Part shown: positions 30,850 through 43,900 of the stretch, in pieces
Position numbering within the stretch: the first letter of the stretch is position 1
Layout: every line of letters starts with the position of its first letter
Assembly (NCBI GenBank): GCA_031308135.1
Contig: JAHLJT010000631.1
Span: 34,767,522 to 34,831,521, forward strand
Direction: 5' to 3'
From: Acheta domesticus
Lineage: Eukaryota > Arthropoda > Insecta > Orthoptera > Gryllidae
Length of the DNA: 64,000 bases
The notes under the pieces: model-generated
Told to the model about the DNA's origin: nothing
The model's database searches: none
What the model saw: the letters and a program-made list of their open reading frames with translations, nothing else
Translations under genes and position numbers: made by a program

Positions 30850-33800
30850 AGGTGCGTGAAGTTGGCACCCCCACTTTGTCGAAAATTCAAATGACATACG
30901 CCAAAGTTTTGCCCAAGTTTGCCCAACCAATAAAAAGTTTTGCCCAAGTCACACAACGCCAGAAATCGAAAATCAAATTTTGGACTTTAAAGTGACTAGC
31001 ACCCCCACTTTGTCGAAAATTAAAATGACATACGCCAAAGTTTTGCCCAAGTTTTGCCCAAGTTTGCCCAACCTTTAAAAAGTTTTGCCCAAGTCAAATA
31101 AAGCCGCAAATCGCAAATCAAAATTTCGGACTTAAACGTCCTGGAGCACTCCCACAAAGCTATTTCCAACTTTCGAACATGCCATCGGTTTGCCCACGAT
31201 GAGACCAAGTACATCGAGTCATAAAACAGTTTTGCCCAAGCCACACAACGCCGGAAATAGCGAAAATCGCAAATCAAATTTTCGACTTTAAAGTGACTAG
31301 CACCCCCACTTGCGAATTTCAAAGTTTTGAACAAACCATCGTGTAGAAGAGTTTTGCCCATTTTTGAATCAATTTGTAAACAGTTTTGCCCAAGTCAAAC
31401 AAAGTCGTAAATTGCAAATCAAAATTTCGGACTTAACACTCCTGAAGCTCCCCCACAAGGCAATTTCGAAATTACGAACACATCACAGTTTTGCTGACGA
31501 CGAACCCAAGCAAATCGAGCCATAAAAAAGTTTTGCCCAACTCACAAAATGTCGGAAATCGCAAATAAAATTTTCGGACTTAAACTTCCTAGAGCTCTCC
31601 CAAAAACAAATTTCAAAATTTCGAACATACCATGGTATCGCTCACGATTGATTCAAAGTCATTGAGCCTTCAATAAGATTTGCCCAAGTCACACCACGCC
31701 AAAAATCGCGAAAAGAGCAAATCATATTTTGGACTTTAAAGCGACTAGCACCCCAATTGCGAATTTCAAAGGGGTGAAGGTACCATCGTGTAGAAGAGTT
31801 TTGTACATTTACGAATCAATTTGTAAAAAGTTTTGCCCAAGTCACAGAACGCGAGAAATCGCAAATCAAGATTTTGGACTTAGACCCACTGTAGCTTTCC
31901 CACAACTGTTTTTCGAAATTTTGAACATACCACCGGTTTGCCCATCATGAGCCCATCTTCATCGAGCCATAAACAAGTTTTGCCCAAGTCACAGAAAGTC
32001 AGGAATCGCAAATCAAAATTTCGGACTAAAACCTCCTATAGGTCTCCCAACCAGAAAATTCAAAATTTCGAACATGTCATCGTTTTGCCCACGATCGGCC
32101 CAAGTCCATCGAGCCTTAAAAAAGTTTTGCCCAAGTCACACAACGTCCGAAATCGAAAATCAAATTTTGGACTTTAAAGTGACTAGCACCCCCACTTTGT
32201 CGAAAATTAAAAGGACATACGCCAAAGTTTTGCCCAAGTTTTGCCCAGGTTTGCCCAACCTTTGAAACGTTTTGCCCAAGTCACACAACGCCGGAAATCG
32301 AAAATCAAATTTTGGACTTTAAAGTGACTAGCACCCTCACTTTGTCGAAAATAAAATGACATACGCCAAAGTTTTGCCCAAGTTTGCCCAACCTTTAAAA
32401 GTTTTGCCCAAGTCAAATAAAGCCGCAAATCGCAAATCAAAATTTTGGACTTAAATGTCCTGGAGCACTCCCACAAGCTATTTCCAACTTTCGAACATGC
32501 CATCGGTTTGCCCACGATGAGACCAAGTACATCGAGTCATAAAACAGTTTTGCCCAAGCCACACAACGCCGGAAATAGCGAAAATCGCAAATCAAATTTT
32601 GGACTTGAAAGTGACTAGCACCCCACTTTGTCGAAAATTAAAATAACATACGCCAAAGTTTTGCCCAAGTTTTGCCCAGGTTTGCCCAACCTTTAAAAAG
32701 TTTTGCCCAAGTCACACAACGCCGGAAATCGAAAATCAAATTTTGGACTTTAAAGCGACCAACACCCCCACTTGCGATTTTCAAGGTTTTGACCATACCA
32801 TCCTGTAGAAGAGTTTACCCCATTTTTAAATCAATTTGTAAAAAGTTTTGCCCAAGTCAAATAAAACCGCAAATTGCAAATCAAAATTTCGGTCTAAAAC
32901 CTCCTGTACGTCTCCCAAACTAAAATTTCAAAATTTCGAACGTGTCATCGTTTTGCCCACGATCGGCCCAAGTCCATCGAGCCTTAAAAAAGTTTTGCCC
33001 AAGTCACACAACGCCAGAAATCGAAAATCAAATTTTGGACTTTAAAGTGACTAGCACCCCCACTTTGTCGAAAATTAAAATGACATACGCCAAAGTTTTG
33101 CCCAAGTTTTGCCCAGGTTTGCCCAACCTTTAAAAAGTTTTGCCCAAGTCACACAACGCCGGAAATCGAAAATCAAGTTTTGGACTTTAAAGTGACTAGC
33201 ACCCCCACTCTGTCGAAAATTAAAATGACATGCGCCAAAGTTTTGCCCAAGTTTTGCCCAGGTTTGCCCAACCTTTAAAAAGTTTTGCTCAAGTCACACA
33301 ACGCCGGAAATCGAAAATCAAATTTTGGACTTTAAAGCGACCAACACCCCCACTTGCGATTTTCAAGGTTTTGAACATACCATCCTGTAGAAGAGTTTAC
33401 CCCATTTTTAAATCAATTTGTAAAAAGTTTTGCCCAAGTCAAATAAAACCGCAAATCGCAAATCAAAATTTCGGTCTAAAACCTCCTGTAGGTCTACCAA
33501 ACAAAAATTTCAAAATTTCGAACATGTCATCGTTTTGTCCATGATCAGCCCAAGTTCATCGAGCCTTAAAAATGTTTTGCCCAAATCACACAACGCCGGA
33601 AATCCAAAATCAAATGTTGGACTTTAAATTGACTAGCATCCCCACATTGTCGAAAATGCAAATGACGTACGCCAAAGTTTTGCTCATCTTTTGCCCAAGT
33701 TTGCCCAACCTTTAAAAAGTTTTGCTCAAGTCAAATAAAGCCGCAAATCGCAAATCAAAATTTTTGACTTAAACTTTCTGTAGCTCTCCCACAAGTGTTT

Positions 33801-34005
33801 TTCGAAATTTGGGACGTAGCATCGTTTTGCCCACGATGAAACAAAGTTTATTGAGCTAGAAAAACTATTTGCTCAAGTCACAAAAGCCGGAAATCGGAAA
33901 TCAAACTTTCAGTATCTAACTTCCTTTAGCTTTGCCCCAATAATTTCGAAATTTTGAACACACCATCATTTAACCAAATCTTGCCAATATTTACCCAATT
34001 TTAAA
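30850..34005 (+). repeat. Left arm of fold-back element
   Basis: About 3.15 kb of tandem subrepeats in forward orientation, marked by TTTTGCCCAAGTCA, GGACTTTAAAGTGACTAGCA and CCCCCACTTTGTCGAAAATT. Units starting at 33006, 33151 and 33296 are exactly 145 bp apart. It is about 0.6 kb longer than the right arm. Confidence 0.8.
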
Positions 34006-35127
34006 GGAACATATTTTATTAAGCGGAAACTTCATGTTGATTGTTGTTTTGAAAAATGAAAAAAAAATGTATTTGCAGGACGACGCAAAAAAATATGTAC
34101 TCTATTATAGGAGAAATTTTAAACAGAAAATTTGGAATTATTTTTCAAGATAAGTTGATATGTCGCGGCTTCATTGACAGTACAACGATTACTCAAAATA
34201 TCCATTGGATATCAGAGACTCCCGAATTCCGTGACTAACAATTTTGGAGAAAACCATCTGATCGGTTTAGGTGCTAGCGTACTACACAGACGTACTACAT
34301 ATATATGGGACGGACTGACCGACGGATGGACAGACGGACCACTAGATGGTGCGATAAACGGTCCGACGGACGGAAAGATGGATGGTCGGGCAGATGGACG
34401 GATAGACAGCGGACGCGTACGGAAAGTTTTCGCGATATTGGTTTTTTGGTATCAAGGAACAACAAAATATGGATTTTGACATTATAACAAGTTGTAGCCA
34501 GTAAATTACTATAATTAAAAACAAGATTCATCCATTTTTTCAATACCAGGACCCCGCCAGTAATTAATAATAAAATAAGAAATAAATTGATAATAAAATA
34601 TTTGTAATCATTTCCATCGTTTTTCGTTTACTTTCTTGCACATTTACTTATGTATACGATGTAAAACAAATAGTATAGACGTCTTAATGCGTTCAAAATT
34701 AGCAATATACATAATTTAGAGGAAGTTATGTGATGCCGGAGAAAATATATTTTCAAATTCCTACAGAACAACATGTATCGGAGTCTCCTGATCCCGTTAA
34801 TGTCGCTTTATTGAAATCATTTTTCCGTCCATCACTCTGCCAGGGTTATTGTACGTCCCTTCGTCAGTGAACAACACTAACCTAAAGAATTCGTCGGATT
34901 TTTCCGTAATAAATACTCAAAAATCAATTTGGTCCGACGCGAATCCATCCAATTTTTAAATTAATTAATTGTATTTTGGTGGTACTTCACATTGATCCTC
35001 TGGGATGATCTTCTTAATAAAATGATATGTCATTTTCATGTTTTATTTTGTTTAATCAGCATTTGGACAAATGTAATATTTAACGAAAATCTCACATGTA
35101 GTTAATATTTACAATAAGGACTAATAA

Positions 35128-35245
35128 TTAAATTTGTTCAAAGAATTGGTCGGCCCGACCGGGATTCGAACCCGGGTCTTCTGGTTCAAGTTCAGTTGCG
35201 CTGATCACTAAGTTACCGAGTGAACCAACCCTTTGAACAGTGTTC
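35128..35245 (-). repeat. tRNA-derived SINE fragment
   Basis: On the - strand, GGTTCGAATCCC (B box, about 35161-35177) with the T-stem CCGGG/CCCGG, a D-arm-like CACT..AGTG, and an acceptor-like GGTTGG/CCGACC pairing. The anticodon loop has only five bases, so a working tRNA gene is unlikely. Confidence 0.5.
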
Positions 35246-35281
35246 ATGGGCACACTATCGCACCTTGTATGTATAAAGATG

Positions 35282-35286
<5 letters not shown>

Positions 35287-35340
<54 letters not shown>
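35287..35340. repeat. (TA)n then (CA)n microsatellite
   Basis: About 22 TA units followed by a short CACACACACA. Confidence 0.9.
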
Positions 35341-36976
35341 ATAAAGTCGTTTTTTATAGATGATTTTATTAGCAAGTACAGGAACTTCAAATGATTATCT
35401 ATGAAGTGCCTTGGAAACCCAAAACTTTAATGGGATAATTAACTAAAACTTTTGCGTTTTCAGAAACGCTCATACGTCGTTCCCTTAAACGCCTACAAGT
35501 TTTTCACCGAAAATTAACTCATAAAACCAGATTATACCCCAGTAGAATATTAATTTGTAAGTCATATTTCAATTATACTGTTCAGGAGCCGTTTGTATAT
35601 CCAGTTGCTACATATAGCAAACAACTCTAACATAGCCAGAATCCATTTTTTGTGAGTTCTTGACACCGAAAAACCAATTGACGGCAAAAAGTCCGCCTGT
35701 CCTTCCCTGTCTGTTCGTGCCCCCGTGAACACCACTAGCGCCTAAGCCATAGGTTCGATTTTTTCCGAAATGGAGATTCCCCGATCAATCTGGCAGAACT
35801 CGAAGCTTTGCGATTTTGAAAAGCATTCTTCAAAAGTTGTGGTATACTTTACTTGATGCTCCATGGATATTTTCTAAATTTTCTTCAAAACAGCTTCAAT
35901 TTATTTTCTTTAAATGCTTTAAAATATTAGAGTCAAATGCACTTATAAATATGGTACAGGTCGTTTTTTTACTGTTAAAAGTGAATTTTCGAAAATTTGA
36001 AAAGTCGTGGCAAGACCGAAAAGACACGGAACCGAAACCAAAGAAATTAGAAAATTAACTAGTACGAGAAAGTATGTGCCAATCTGCTGCACCACTAGTT
36101 TCTGTTTAGTATGTTGTGAGTCAGAATATACGGTTTGGGGGTGGGGTCATAACGTCGAAAAAATTTGGAAAATGTGGATTCATTTGTCAGCCGGTTTTGC
36201 TCTGTCTCCGTTCACCCGTCCGTCCATTGTATGTATGTCTGTGAATCAGCGTGTAAACAATAGAAATGATTGGCAACAAAATGGATATTCCCCTAATGAT
36301 GAAGGTAAATCTGCTGCCCCTTGAATTTAAATTCTTCATTTTTTATGAAATGTAGCAAAATACTTTTTGAAAAAAAGCACAACAGGCAGGTTCAATTTTT
36401 CATAAGATATGTAAAATTTCGAAAATTGCATTTTTTGGTGGCTGCTTACATGTACGAAATACAACTACATCGTGTATCCACATTACTGAAGAGAGTTTGT
36501 AATGAAACCTATTCTTCAAAATTAGATATTTGATTAATATGTACATATTTCAAGTTGGGAAGTTTTTGCGTGAGTTAGAGCAAAATAGTGACAATTTGAA
36601 ACTAATAGTGCTACAAAATGATATAAATATTCTCGGAGAAGTCAGTTTTTTATCTCTCAAATTGCTTCTGGCTTTGTAGTTTCGTCCCATCCTTGTTCCA
36701 CCCGCTATCGGCACCTAAACGTTCTATCAGGTATTTTCGCGGTCACTGTCGTTCGCGGTCACTCTACGCCCACATTCGCAGTGAAAAGCATTTTAGCGCT
36801 AGCCGAATGCTGCGTAGGTCCGTATTGGCACTTCACATATTAGTCAATAGCATCCTTTGTCTCTATCAGGGCATATGCCCCTTAGTTCTCATTGTAGGGA
36901 TCCAGATCCTCAGTTAGACGCACAGTATCCAATAAGACCAAGATATCCTGTTTTTCACTCGTACTACTGTATGATC

Positions 36977-39459
36977 CACACATAATCCGAAATTTTGATT
37001 TGCGATTTGCGGTTTTATTTGACTTGGGCACAACTTTTTACAAATTGATTTAAAAATGGGGTAAACTCTTCTACAGGATGGTATGTTCAAAACCTTGAAA
37101 ATCGCAAGTGGGGGTGTTGGTCGCTTTAAAGTCCAAAATTTGATTTTCGATTTCCGGCGTTGTGTGACTTGGGCAAAACGTTTAAAAGGTTGGGCAAACC
37201 TGGGCAAAACTTGGGCAAAACTTTGGCGTATGTCATTTTAATTTTCGACAGAGTGGGAGTGCTAGTCACTTTAAAGTCCAAAACTTGATTTTCGATTTCC
37301 GGCGTTGTGTGACTTGGGCAAAACTTTTTAAAGGTTGGGCAAACCTGGGCAAAACTTGGGCAAAACTTTGGCGTATGTTATTTTAATTTTCGACAAAGTG
37401 GGGGTGCTAGTCACTTTAAAGTCCAAAATTTGATTTTCGATTTCCGGCGTTGTGTGACTTGGGCAAAACTTTTTAAAGGTTGGGCAAACCTGGGCAAAAC
37501 TTGGGCAAAACTTTGGCGTATGTCATTTTAATTTTCGACAAAGTGGGGGTGCTAGTCACTTTAAAGTCCAAAATTTGATTTTCGATTTCGGACGTTGTGT
37601 GTCTTGGGCAAAACTTTTTAAGGCTCGATGGACTTGGGCCGATCGTGGGCAAAACGATGACATGTTCGAAATTTTGAAATTTTAGTTTGGGAGACGTACA
37701 GGAGGTTTTAGACCGAAATTTTGATTTGCGATTTGCGGTTTTATTTGACTTGGGCAAAACGTTTTACACATTGATTTAAAAATGGGGTAAACTCTTCTAC
37801 AGGATGGTATGTTCAAAACCTTGAAAATCGCAAGTGGGGGTGTTGGTCGCTTTAAAGTCCAAAATTTGATTTTCGACTTCCGGCGTTGTGTGATTTGGGC
37901 AAAACTTTTTAAAGGTTGGGCAAACCTGGGCAAAACTTGGGCAAAACTTTGGCGTATGTCATTTTAATTTTCGACTGAGTGGGGGTGCTAGTCACTTTAA
38001 AGTCCAAAACTTGATTTTCGAATTCCGGCGTTGTGTGACTTGGGCAAAACTTTTTAAAGGTTGGGCAAACCTGGGCAAAACTTTGGCGTATGTTATTTTA
38101 AATTTTCGACAAAGTGGGGGTGCTAGTCACTTTAAAGTCCAAAATTTGATTTTCGATTTCTGGTGTTGTGTGACTTGGGCAAAACTTTTTTAAGGCTCGA
38201 TGGACTTGGGCCGATCGTGGGCAAAACGATGACATGTTCGAAATTTTGAATTTTCTGTTTGGGAGACCTACAGGAGGTTTTAGTCCGAAATTTTGATTTG
38301 CGATTCCTGACTTTCTGTGACTTGGGCAAAACTTGTTTATGGCTCGATGAAGATGGGCTCATGATGGGCAAACCGGTGGTATGTTCAAAATTTCGAAAAA
38401 ACAGTTGTGGAAAGCTACAGTGGGTCTAAGTCCAAAATCTTGATTTGCGATTTCTCGCGTTCTGTGACTTGGGCAAAACTTTTTACAAATTGATTCGTAA
38501 ATGTACAAAACTCTTCTACACGATGGTACCTTCACCCCTTTGAAATTCGCAATTGGGGTGCTAGTCGCTTTAAAGTCCAAAATATGATTTGCTCTTTTCG
38601 CGATTTTTGGCGTGGTGTGACTTGGGCAAATCTTATTGAAGGCTCAATGACTTTGAATCAATCGTGAGCGATACCATGGTATGTTCGAAATTTTGAAATT
38701 TGTTTTTGGGAGAGCTCTAGGAAGTTTAAGTCCGAAAATTTTATTTGCGATTTCCGACATTTTGTGAGTTGGGCAAAACTTTTTTATGGCTCGATTTGCT
38801 TGGGTTCGTCGTCAGCAAAACTGTGATGTGTTCGTAATTTCGAAATTGCCTTGTGGGGGAGCTTCAGGAGTGTTAAGTCCGAAATTTTGATTTGCAATTT
38901 ACGACTTTGTTTGACTTGGGCAAAACTGTTTACAAATTGATTCAAAAATGGGCAAAACTCTTCTACACGATGGTTTGTTCAAAACTTTGAAATTCGCAAG
39001 TGGGGGTGCTAGTCACTTTAAAGTCGAAAATTTGATTTGCGATTTTCGCTATTTCCGGCGTTGTGTGGCTTGGGCAAAACTGTTTTATGACTCGATGTAC
39101 TTGGTCTCATCGTGGGCAAACCGATGGCATGTTCGAAAGTTGGAAATAGCTTTGTGGGAGTGCTCCAGGACGTTTAAGTCCGAAATTTTGATTTGCGATT
39201 TGCGGCTTTATTTGACTTGGGCAAAACTTTTTAAAGGTTGGGCAAACTTGGGCAAAACTTGGGCAAAACTTTGGCGTATGTCATTTTAATTTTCGACAAA
39301 GTGGGGGTGCTAGTCACTTTAAAGTCCAAAATTTGATTTTCGATTTCTGGCGTTGTGTGACTTGGGCAAAACTTTTTATTGGTTGGGCAAACTTGGGCAA
39401 AACTTTGGCGTATGTCATTTGAATTTTCGACAAAGTGGGGGTGCCAACTTCACGCACCT
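36977..39459 (-). repeat. Right arm of fold-back element
   Basis: About 2.48 kb, the reverse complement of the left arm, with the same subrepeats (TGACTTGGGCAAAACT, CACTTTAAAGTCC). The outer 1.3 kb is collinear with the left arm. The inner part has fewer tandem units. Confidence 0.8.
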
Positions 39460-39466
39460 TTTTTCG
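39460..39466. repeat. Target-site duplication of fold-back element, right
   Basis: TTTTTCG, matching 30843-30849. Confidence 0.8.
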
Positions 39467-40480
39467 GCGTCTTCGTACAACTACAAAATTGAATATACAG
39501 ATTTCTCCTTCAAAAAAAATTTGTTCTCCATAATGAGTTCTTTCAGTAAGGTCATGTACATAGAAAATAGTAGTTTTCGCGCAATATTGCATGCAGTATG
39601 TGCAATTTAAAAAAAATAAAACAAACTAGATTTCTCAAAAATAGCTCCAATTTTTTTCTTCCAACTTTTGGTAAGGATATTGCCTAATGTATTCTATGAG
39701 ATGACATAAACGCCATATTGCTCTATTCTTTTGTTTTTCAAAAATCACAAAAATGTAATTTTTTTTACTTCTCTCACATCGTTAACATTGTTATTAGCTG
39801 CGATGTTTTTGCATTATTATGTTTATGAGTACATGTGCTTTAAATAATCAGAAGACGTTTCTCGAAAACTCGACCGTTTTCTGCGAAACTAGCTCAAATT
39901 CCGCATTTTGAGAATCGCTCAAATACCATTTTCTCATAAATGGCTCCATATGTTTTCTTCAAACCGATAGTGCTTTCTTCGAACCGATGGTGCTAATTGC
40001 ACTCTTTGATCTGACGTAAAGTTCTTTTTTTTTAATTACACAAATATAATTTTTTTGAACGATCTCTCACACCATTAATATGCACATTTCCTGCAATTTG
40101 TAATGACTATTGTATTTGTGAGTTAAAGTGCTTGAAATGAAGTTTTTCGAAAACTCAAAAAATGTCTGTGAAAAAACGTCAAATTTCGCATTTACAGAAA
40201 CGCTTAAACGCCATTTTCTTAAAAACGGCTCCAAATTTTTCAATGAAAATTGCCATTTAGGACTAGGGTATACTCTTCTTTAATATTCTTAATGTAATAT
40301 TTCGGTTCTTTTATTAGGAAAACGAAAAATTGAGAAAGTGTAAAAAAATATACTTTGGGCAGCTGATGATGGTAGCTGGCACGAATATGTGGCAAGTCCG
40401 AATAGCTAGACAAGACCAAAGAAAATAGAAAACTAATACGAGAAAGTCTGTGCCATTCTGTCTGCACGTGTTCAATAGTT
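39467..40480 (+). repeat. Long inverted-repeat family, forward part after the insertion
   Basis: Continues the copy broken by the fold-back element: CGGCGTCTTCGTACAACTAC, then TCTATGAGATGACATAAACG, GGCTCCAAATTTTTC, and the terminal phrase AAAGTCTGTGCCATTCTG. Non-coding. Confidence 0.65.
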
Positions 40481-40920
40481 CTCCACGTGTTCGCCAGTGA
40501 TATCCGTCCTCTTAACTTTCTTAGGAGTTTGAAGTGCCTCCCTTGAAGGACCTGGCCTTGCGTCTTGTCTTTTCTCTAGATACTATTGAAAATAAACCCG
40601 AAGAGTTCTCGACTTCGAAAGCAAACTAGCTTCTGTTTCGCGCCAACGAAGTTTTGATGTTTGGAATGTTGTCGTCAGTGCTCGCTGCGTGCTTTTGCCT
40701 TCAACATTTATTTCTGAAGGGAGGGGGAAGCAAGGCCATCGGTCAAGAAAAGTTGAACGGTTATTAGTAATAAATTTGTTACCAAAATGAATTCTGAAAG
40801 TTTCGTACTTCAGAGTTTGTGAATAAAACTACGGAAAAGTTTTGATTTTCACTTCAAATGTAAATTATTAGAACTATTCAAAAGATCTAAATCTGTTCAT
40901 ATATTCTTAAAACATACTTA
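40481..40920. other. Centre between opposed repeat arms
   Basis: Unique-looking sequence of moderate GC between the forward copy and its inverted counterpart. No gene seen. Confidence 0.4.
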
Positions 40921-43900
40921 AAACTGCCATCTATCTCCGCCCAAAGTACATTTTCTTAATTTTTTGCTTTGCTAATACTAGAACGCAAATATTATTTGAA
41001 GAATATTAAAGAACAGTAAAATGTTGCTCTAAATAGCAATTTTCTTTGAAAAATTTTAAGCCGTTTTTAAGAAAATGGCATTTAAGCAGTACTGTAAATT
41101 CGAAATTTGAAGCTCTTTTTCACAGAAAATGTTTGTATTCGATACTTTTCATTAAAAGTCATTTGAAGCACTTTAACTTAGAAATACAATGGTTTTTACA
41201 AATTGTTGGTTATGTGCATATTAAAGATGTGAGAGATCTTTCAAAAAAATTGCATTTGTGTAATTTTTTGAAAAAATACCCCAAAGTGAACTTTACGGTT
41301 TACGCCTTATTAAAGAATGCAATTAGCACTATCCATTCGAAAAGTTGGAAGAAAAAATTTGAAGCCATTTCTGAGAAAATCCGGAATTTTGAGCTAGTTT
41401 TCACAGAAAACGGTTGAGTTTTCGAGAAACGTGATATGACATTATTTAAACCAAATGTACTCATAAATATAATGCGAACAAATCGCCGCTAATGTAAATA
41501 TTACCGACGTGAGAGGCAAATAAAAAAATACATTTTTGTAATTTTTGAAAAAACAAAAGAATAGAGCAAACGTATATTTATGTCATCTCATAGAGTAGAT
41601 TTAACTCTATCCATACCAAAAGTTTAAAGAAAAAATTTGGAAGCGTTTTTGAGAAAATCTTGTTTTTGTAATTTTTTAAAATTGCACATATTGCACGCAA
41701 TTTTGCGCGAAAACTACTGAATTAAAAAAAAATGTACGTGACCTTAAAGAAAGAATTCACTTTGGAGAACTAATTTTATTTGGCGGAAAAATCTCTATCT
41801 TCAATTTTGTAGTTGTGGGAAGACGCCGAACAAAATTCAAACTTTTGCAATTTTCGAAACTTTTGAGTTAACCTTGAAAATCGGACCTATGCCACCATGC
41901 TATAAGTGTATTTTACTCTATTCTTACAAGAAATATAAAGAAAAAATTTAGAGCTGTTTTTGAGAAAAGTTTGAAAATGTCCGTGAGGCTATTTGTAAGG
42001 TATCCCCAAATTTTGAAGAAAGTTTTTCAAATCGCGGCGCTTCGAGTGGAACCAGATCTACCAGGGGATATATTTTTTTGGAAGAAATCGTACTTTTGGT
42101 GTAGGCACTAGTGTTGTTCACAGACTGACAGATGGGCGGACGGACGTAAAAAAATCCCAAACAAAATAAACACCTGTTCGGTATCAGGGGACCCCCAAAA
42201 CGTGAATTTCCATTAAAATCTCGAAATCGATTTTCCGCAACATCGCATAATTTGGAGCCGTTTTTAAGAGAATGGGATTAAAGCGCTACTATAAATGCGA
42301 AATTTGAAGCACTTTTTCACAGGAATCTTTTGTGTTTTCGAAAAACTCTATTTGAAGTCGTTTAACTCACAAATCCAATAGTGTTTACAAATTGTGGGAA
42401 ATGTGCGTATTAATGGTGTGAAAGATCTTTCGAAAACATTACATTTGTGTAATTAAAAAAAAACTCCAAAATGATCTTTACGTCATATTAAAGAGTGCAA
42501 TTAACACTATCCGTTCGAAAAGTTTGAAAGAAAAAATTTGGAGCCATTTATGAGAAAATGGGGTTTGAGCTTTTCTGAAAATGCAGAATTTTGAGCCAGT
42601 TTTCACAGAAAACGATTGAGATCTCGAGAAATTTTGTATGGCATTATTTAAAGCAGATGAACTCATAAATATAATGTGAACAAATAGCCGCTAATATAAA
42701 TATTAAGAACGTGAGATACAAGTAAAAAAAATATTTTTGTAATTTTTGAAAAATCAAAAGAATAGAGCAATATGGCGTTTATGTAATCTCACAGAGTACA
42801 TTTAGTACTATCCCTTGCAAAAATTTAAAGAAAAAATATGGAACCGTTTTTGAGAAAATCTGGTTTCTTATCTGAAAATCTTGTTTAATATTGCACATAT
42901 TGCAGGCAATATTGCGCGAAACTACTAAAATTTTCAAAAATTTATATGGCCTTAATGAAAGAACTCACTTTGGAGAACAAATTTGATTTGGGCACAATCC
43001 ATTCGAAAAGTTTGAACAAAAAATTTGAAACCATTTTTTAGAAAATGGCGTTTGAGCGTTTCTGAAAATATGGAATTTTGAGCTAGTTTTCACAGAAGAC
43101 TATTCAATTTTCGAGAAACTATTTGATATTATTTAAAGTACGTGTACTCATTAATATAATACTGTGAAGAAATCGCCTCTAATGTAAATATTAACGACGT
43201 GAGAGACAAGTAAAAAAACTTCATTTTTGCAATTTTTGAAAAAAACAAAAGAATAGAGGAATATGGCGTTAATGTCATCTCTTAGAGCACATTTAGCACT
43301 ATCTCTACCAAAAGTTAAAAAATAAATTTGGAGCGTTTTTGAGAAAATTGCATTTTGTAATTTTTTAAAATTTCAAATATTGCGTGCAATATTGCATAAA
43401 AACTAGTAAAAGTTTCAAAAAAATGTACATGACCTTAATGAAAGAACTTACTTTGGACAACAAATTTTATTTGAAGGAAAAATCTATCTTCAATTTTGTA
43501 GTTCTAGGAAGACGCCGAAAAAATTTCAATCTTTGGCAATTTTTGGAAATTCAGAGTTAACCGTGAAAATGAGACCTATACGACCTCAATAAGTGTATTT
43601 TACTCTATTTTTACAAGAAATTAAAAGAAAAAAGTTTGAGCCGTTTGTGAGAAAATCTTTTTTTTTTTGTAATTATTTAAAATTGCACATATTCTACGCA
43701 ATATTGCGCGAAAACTACTAACTTTTCAAAAAAATGTATATGAACTCACTTTGGACAACAAATTTTATTTAAAAGAAAAATCTCTATCTTCAATTTTGTA
43801 TTTGTAGGAAGACGCGGAAAAAAACTTGAAACTAAAGCAATTTTCGAAAATTCAGAGTTAACCTTGAAAATCGGTCCTATGCCACCTTTATAATGCATTT

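Larger units (their letters stand above)
34006..36976. other. Spacer of fold-back element
   Basis: About 3 kb, no long gene. It holds fragments of the long inverted-repeat family in opposite orientations (about 34250-34500 with GACGGACGG clusters, and about 35640-36110 with TCCGCCTGTCC and GTCTGTTCG), a tRNA-like SINE and a TA microsatellite. A CGTCCGTCC patch lies at about 36208. Confidence 0.55.
30850..39459. mobile_element. Giant fold-back (FB-like) transposable element, 8.6 kb
   Basis: It begins AGGTGCGTGAAGTTGGCACC and ends with the exact reverse complement, flanked by a 7-bp duplication. The arms mirror each other without a length change for at least 1.3 kb: open frames at offsets 170-511, 879-1100 and 1088-1327 from each end recur at the same offsets on the opposite strand, with identical or nearly identical translations. 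Further in, both arms are tandem arrays of units containing AGTTTTGCCCAAGTCACAC, some with a strict 145-bp period, and differ in copy number. A non-repetitive spacer of about 3 kb separates them. No transposase is recognised. This layout (long inverted repeats made of subrepeats) is that of Drosophila FB elements; relationship to FB is inference. Confidence 0.75.

Noticed and set aside
31020..31361. 113-codon frame present identically on both fold-back arms
   Set aside because: It is a translation of tandem subrepeats. Related frames appear in several phases along the arms and no domain is recognisable.
30850..34005. CRISPR-like array
   Set aside because: Unit length of about 145 bp, no constant repeat/unique spacer pattern, eukaryotic context and mirrored arms.
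35128..35245. Functional tRNA gene on the - strand
   Set aside because: The T arm and B box are good, but the anticodon loop is five bases and the spacing before the T arm is wrong. A tRNA-derived repeat is more likely.
41046..41417. 123-codon + strand frame
   Set aside because: Part of the inverted-repeat family. Other copies break or shift the frame.
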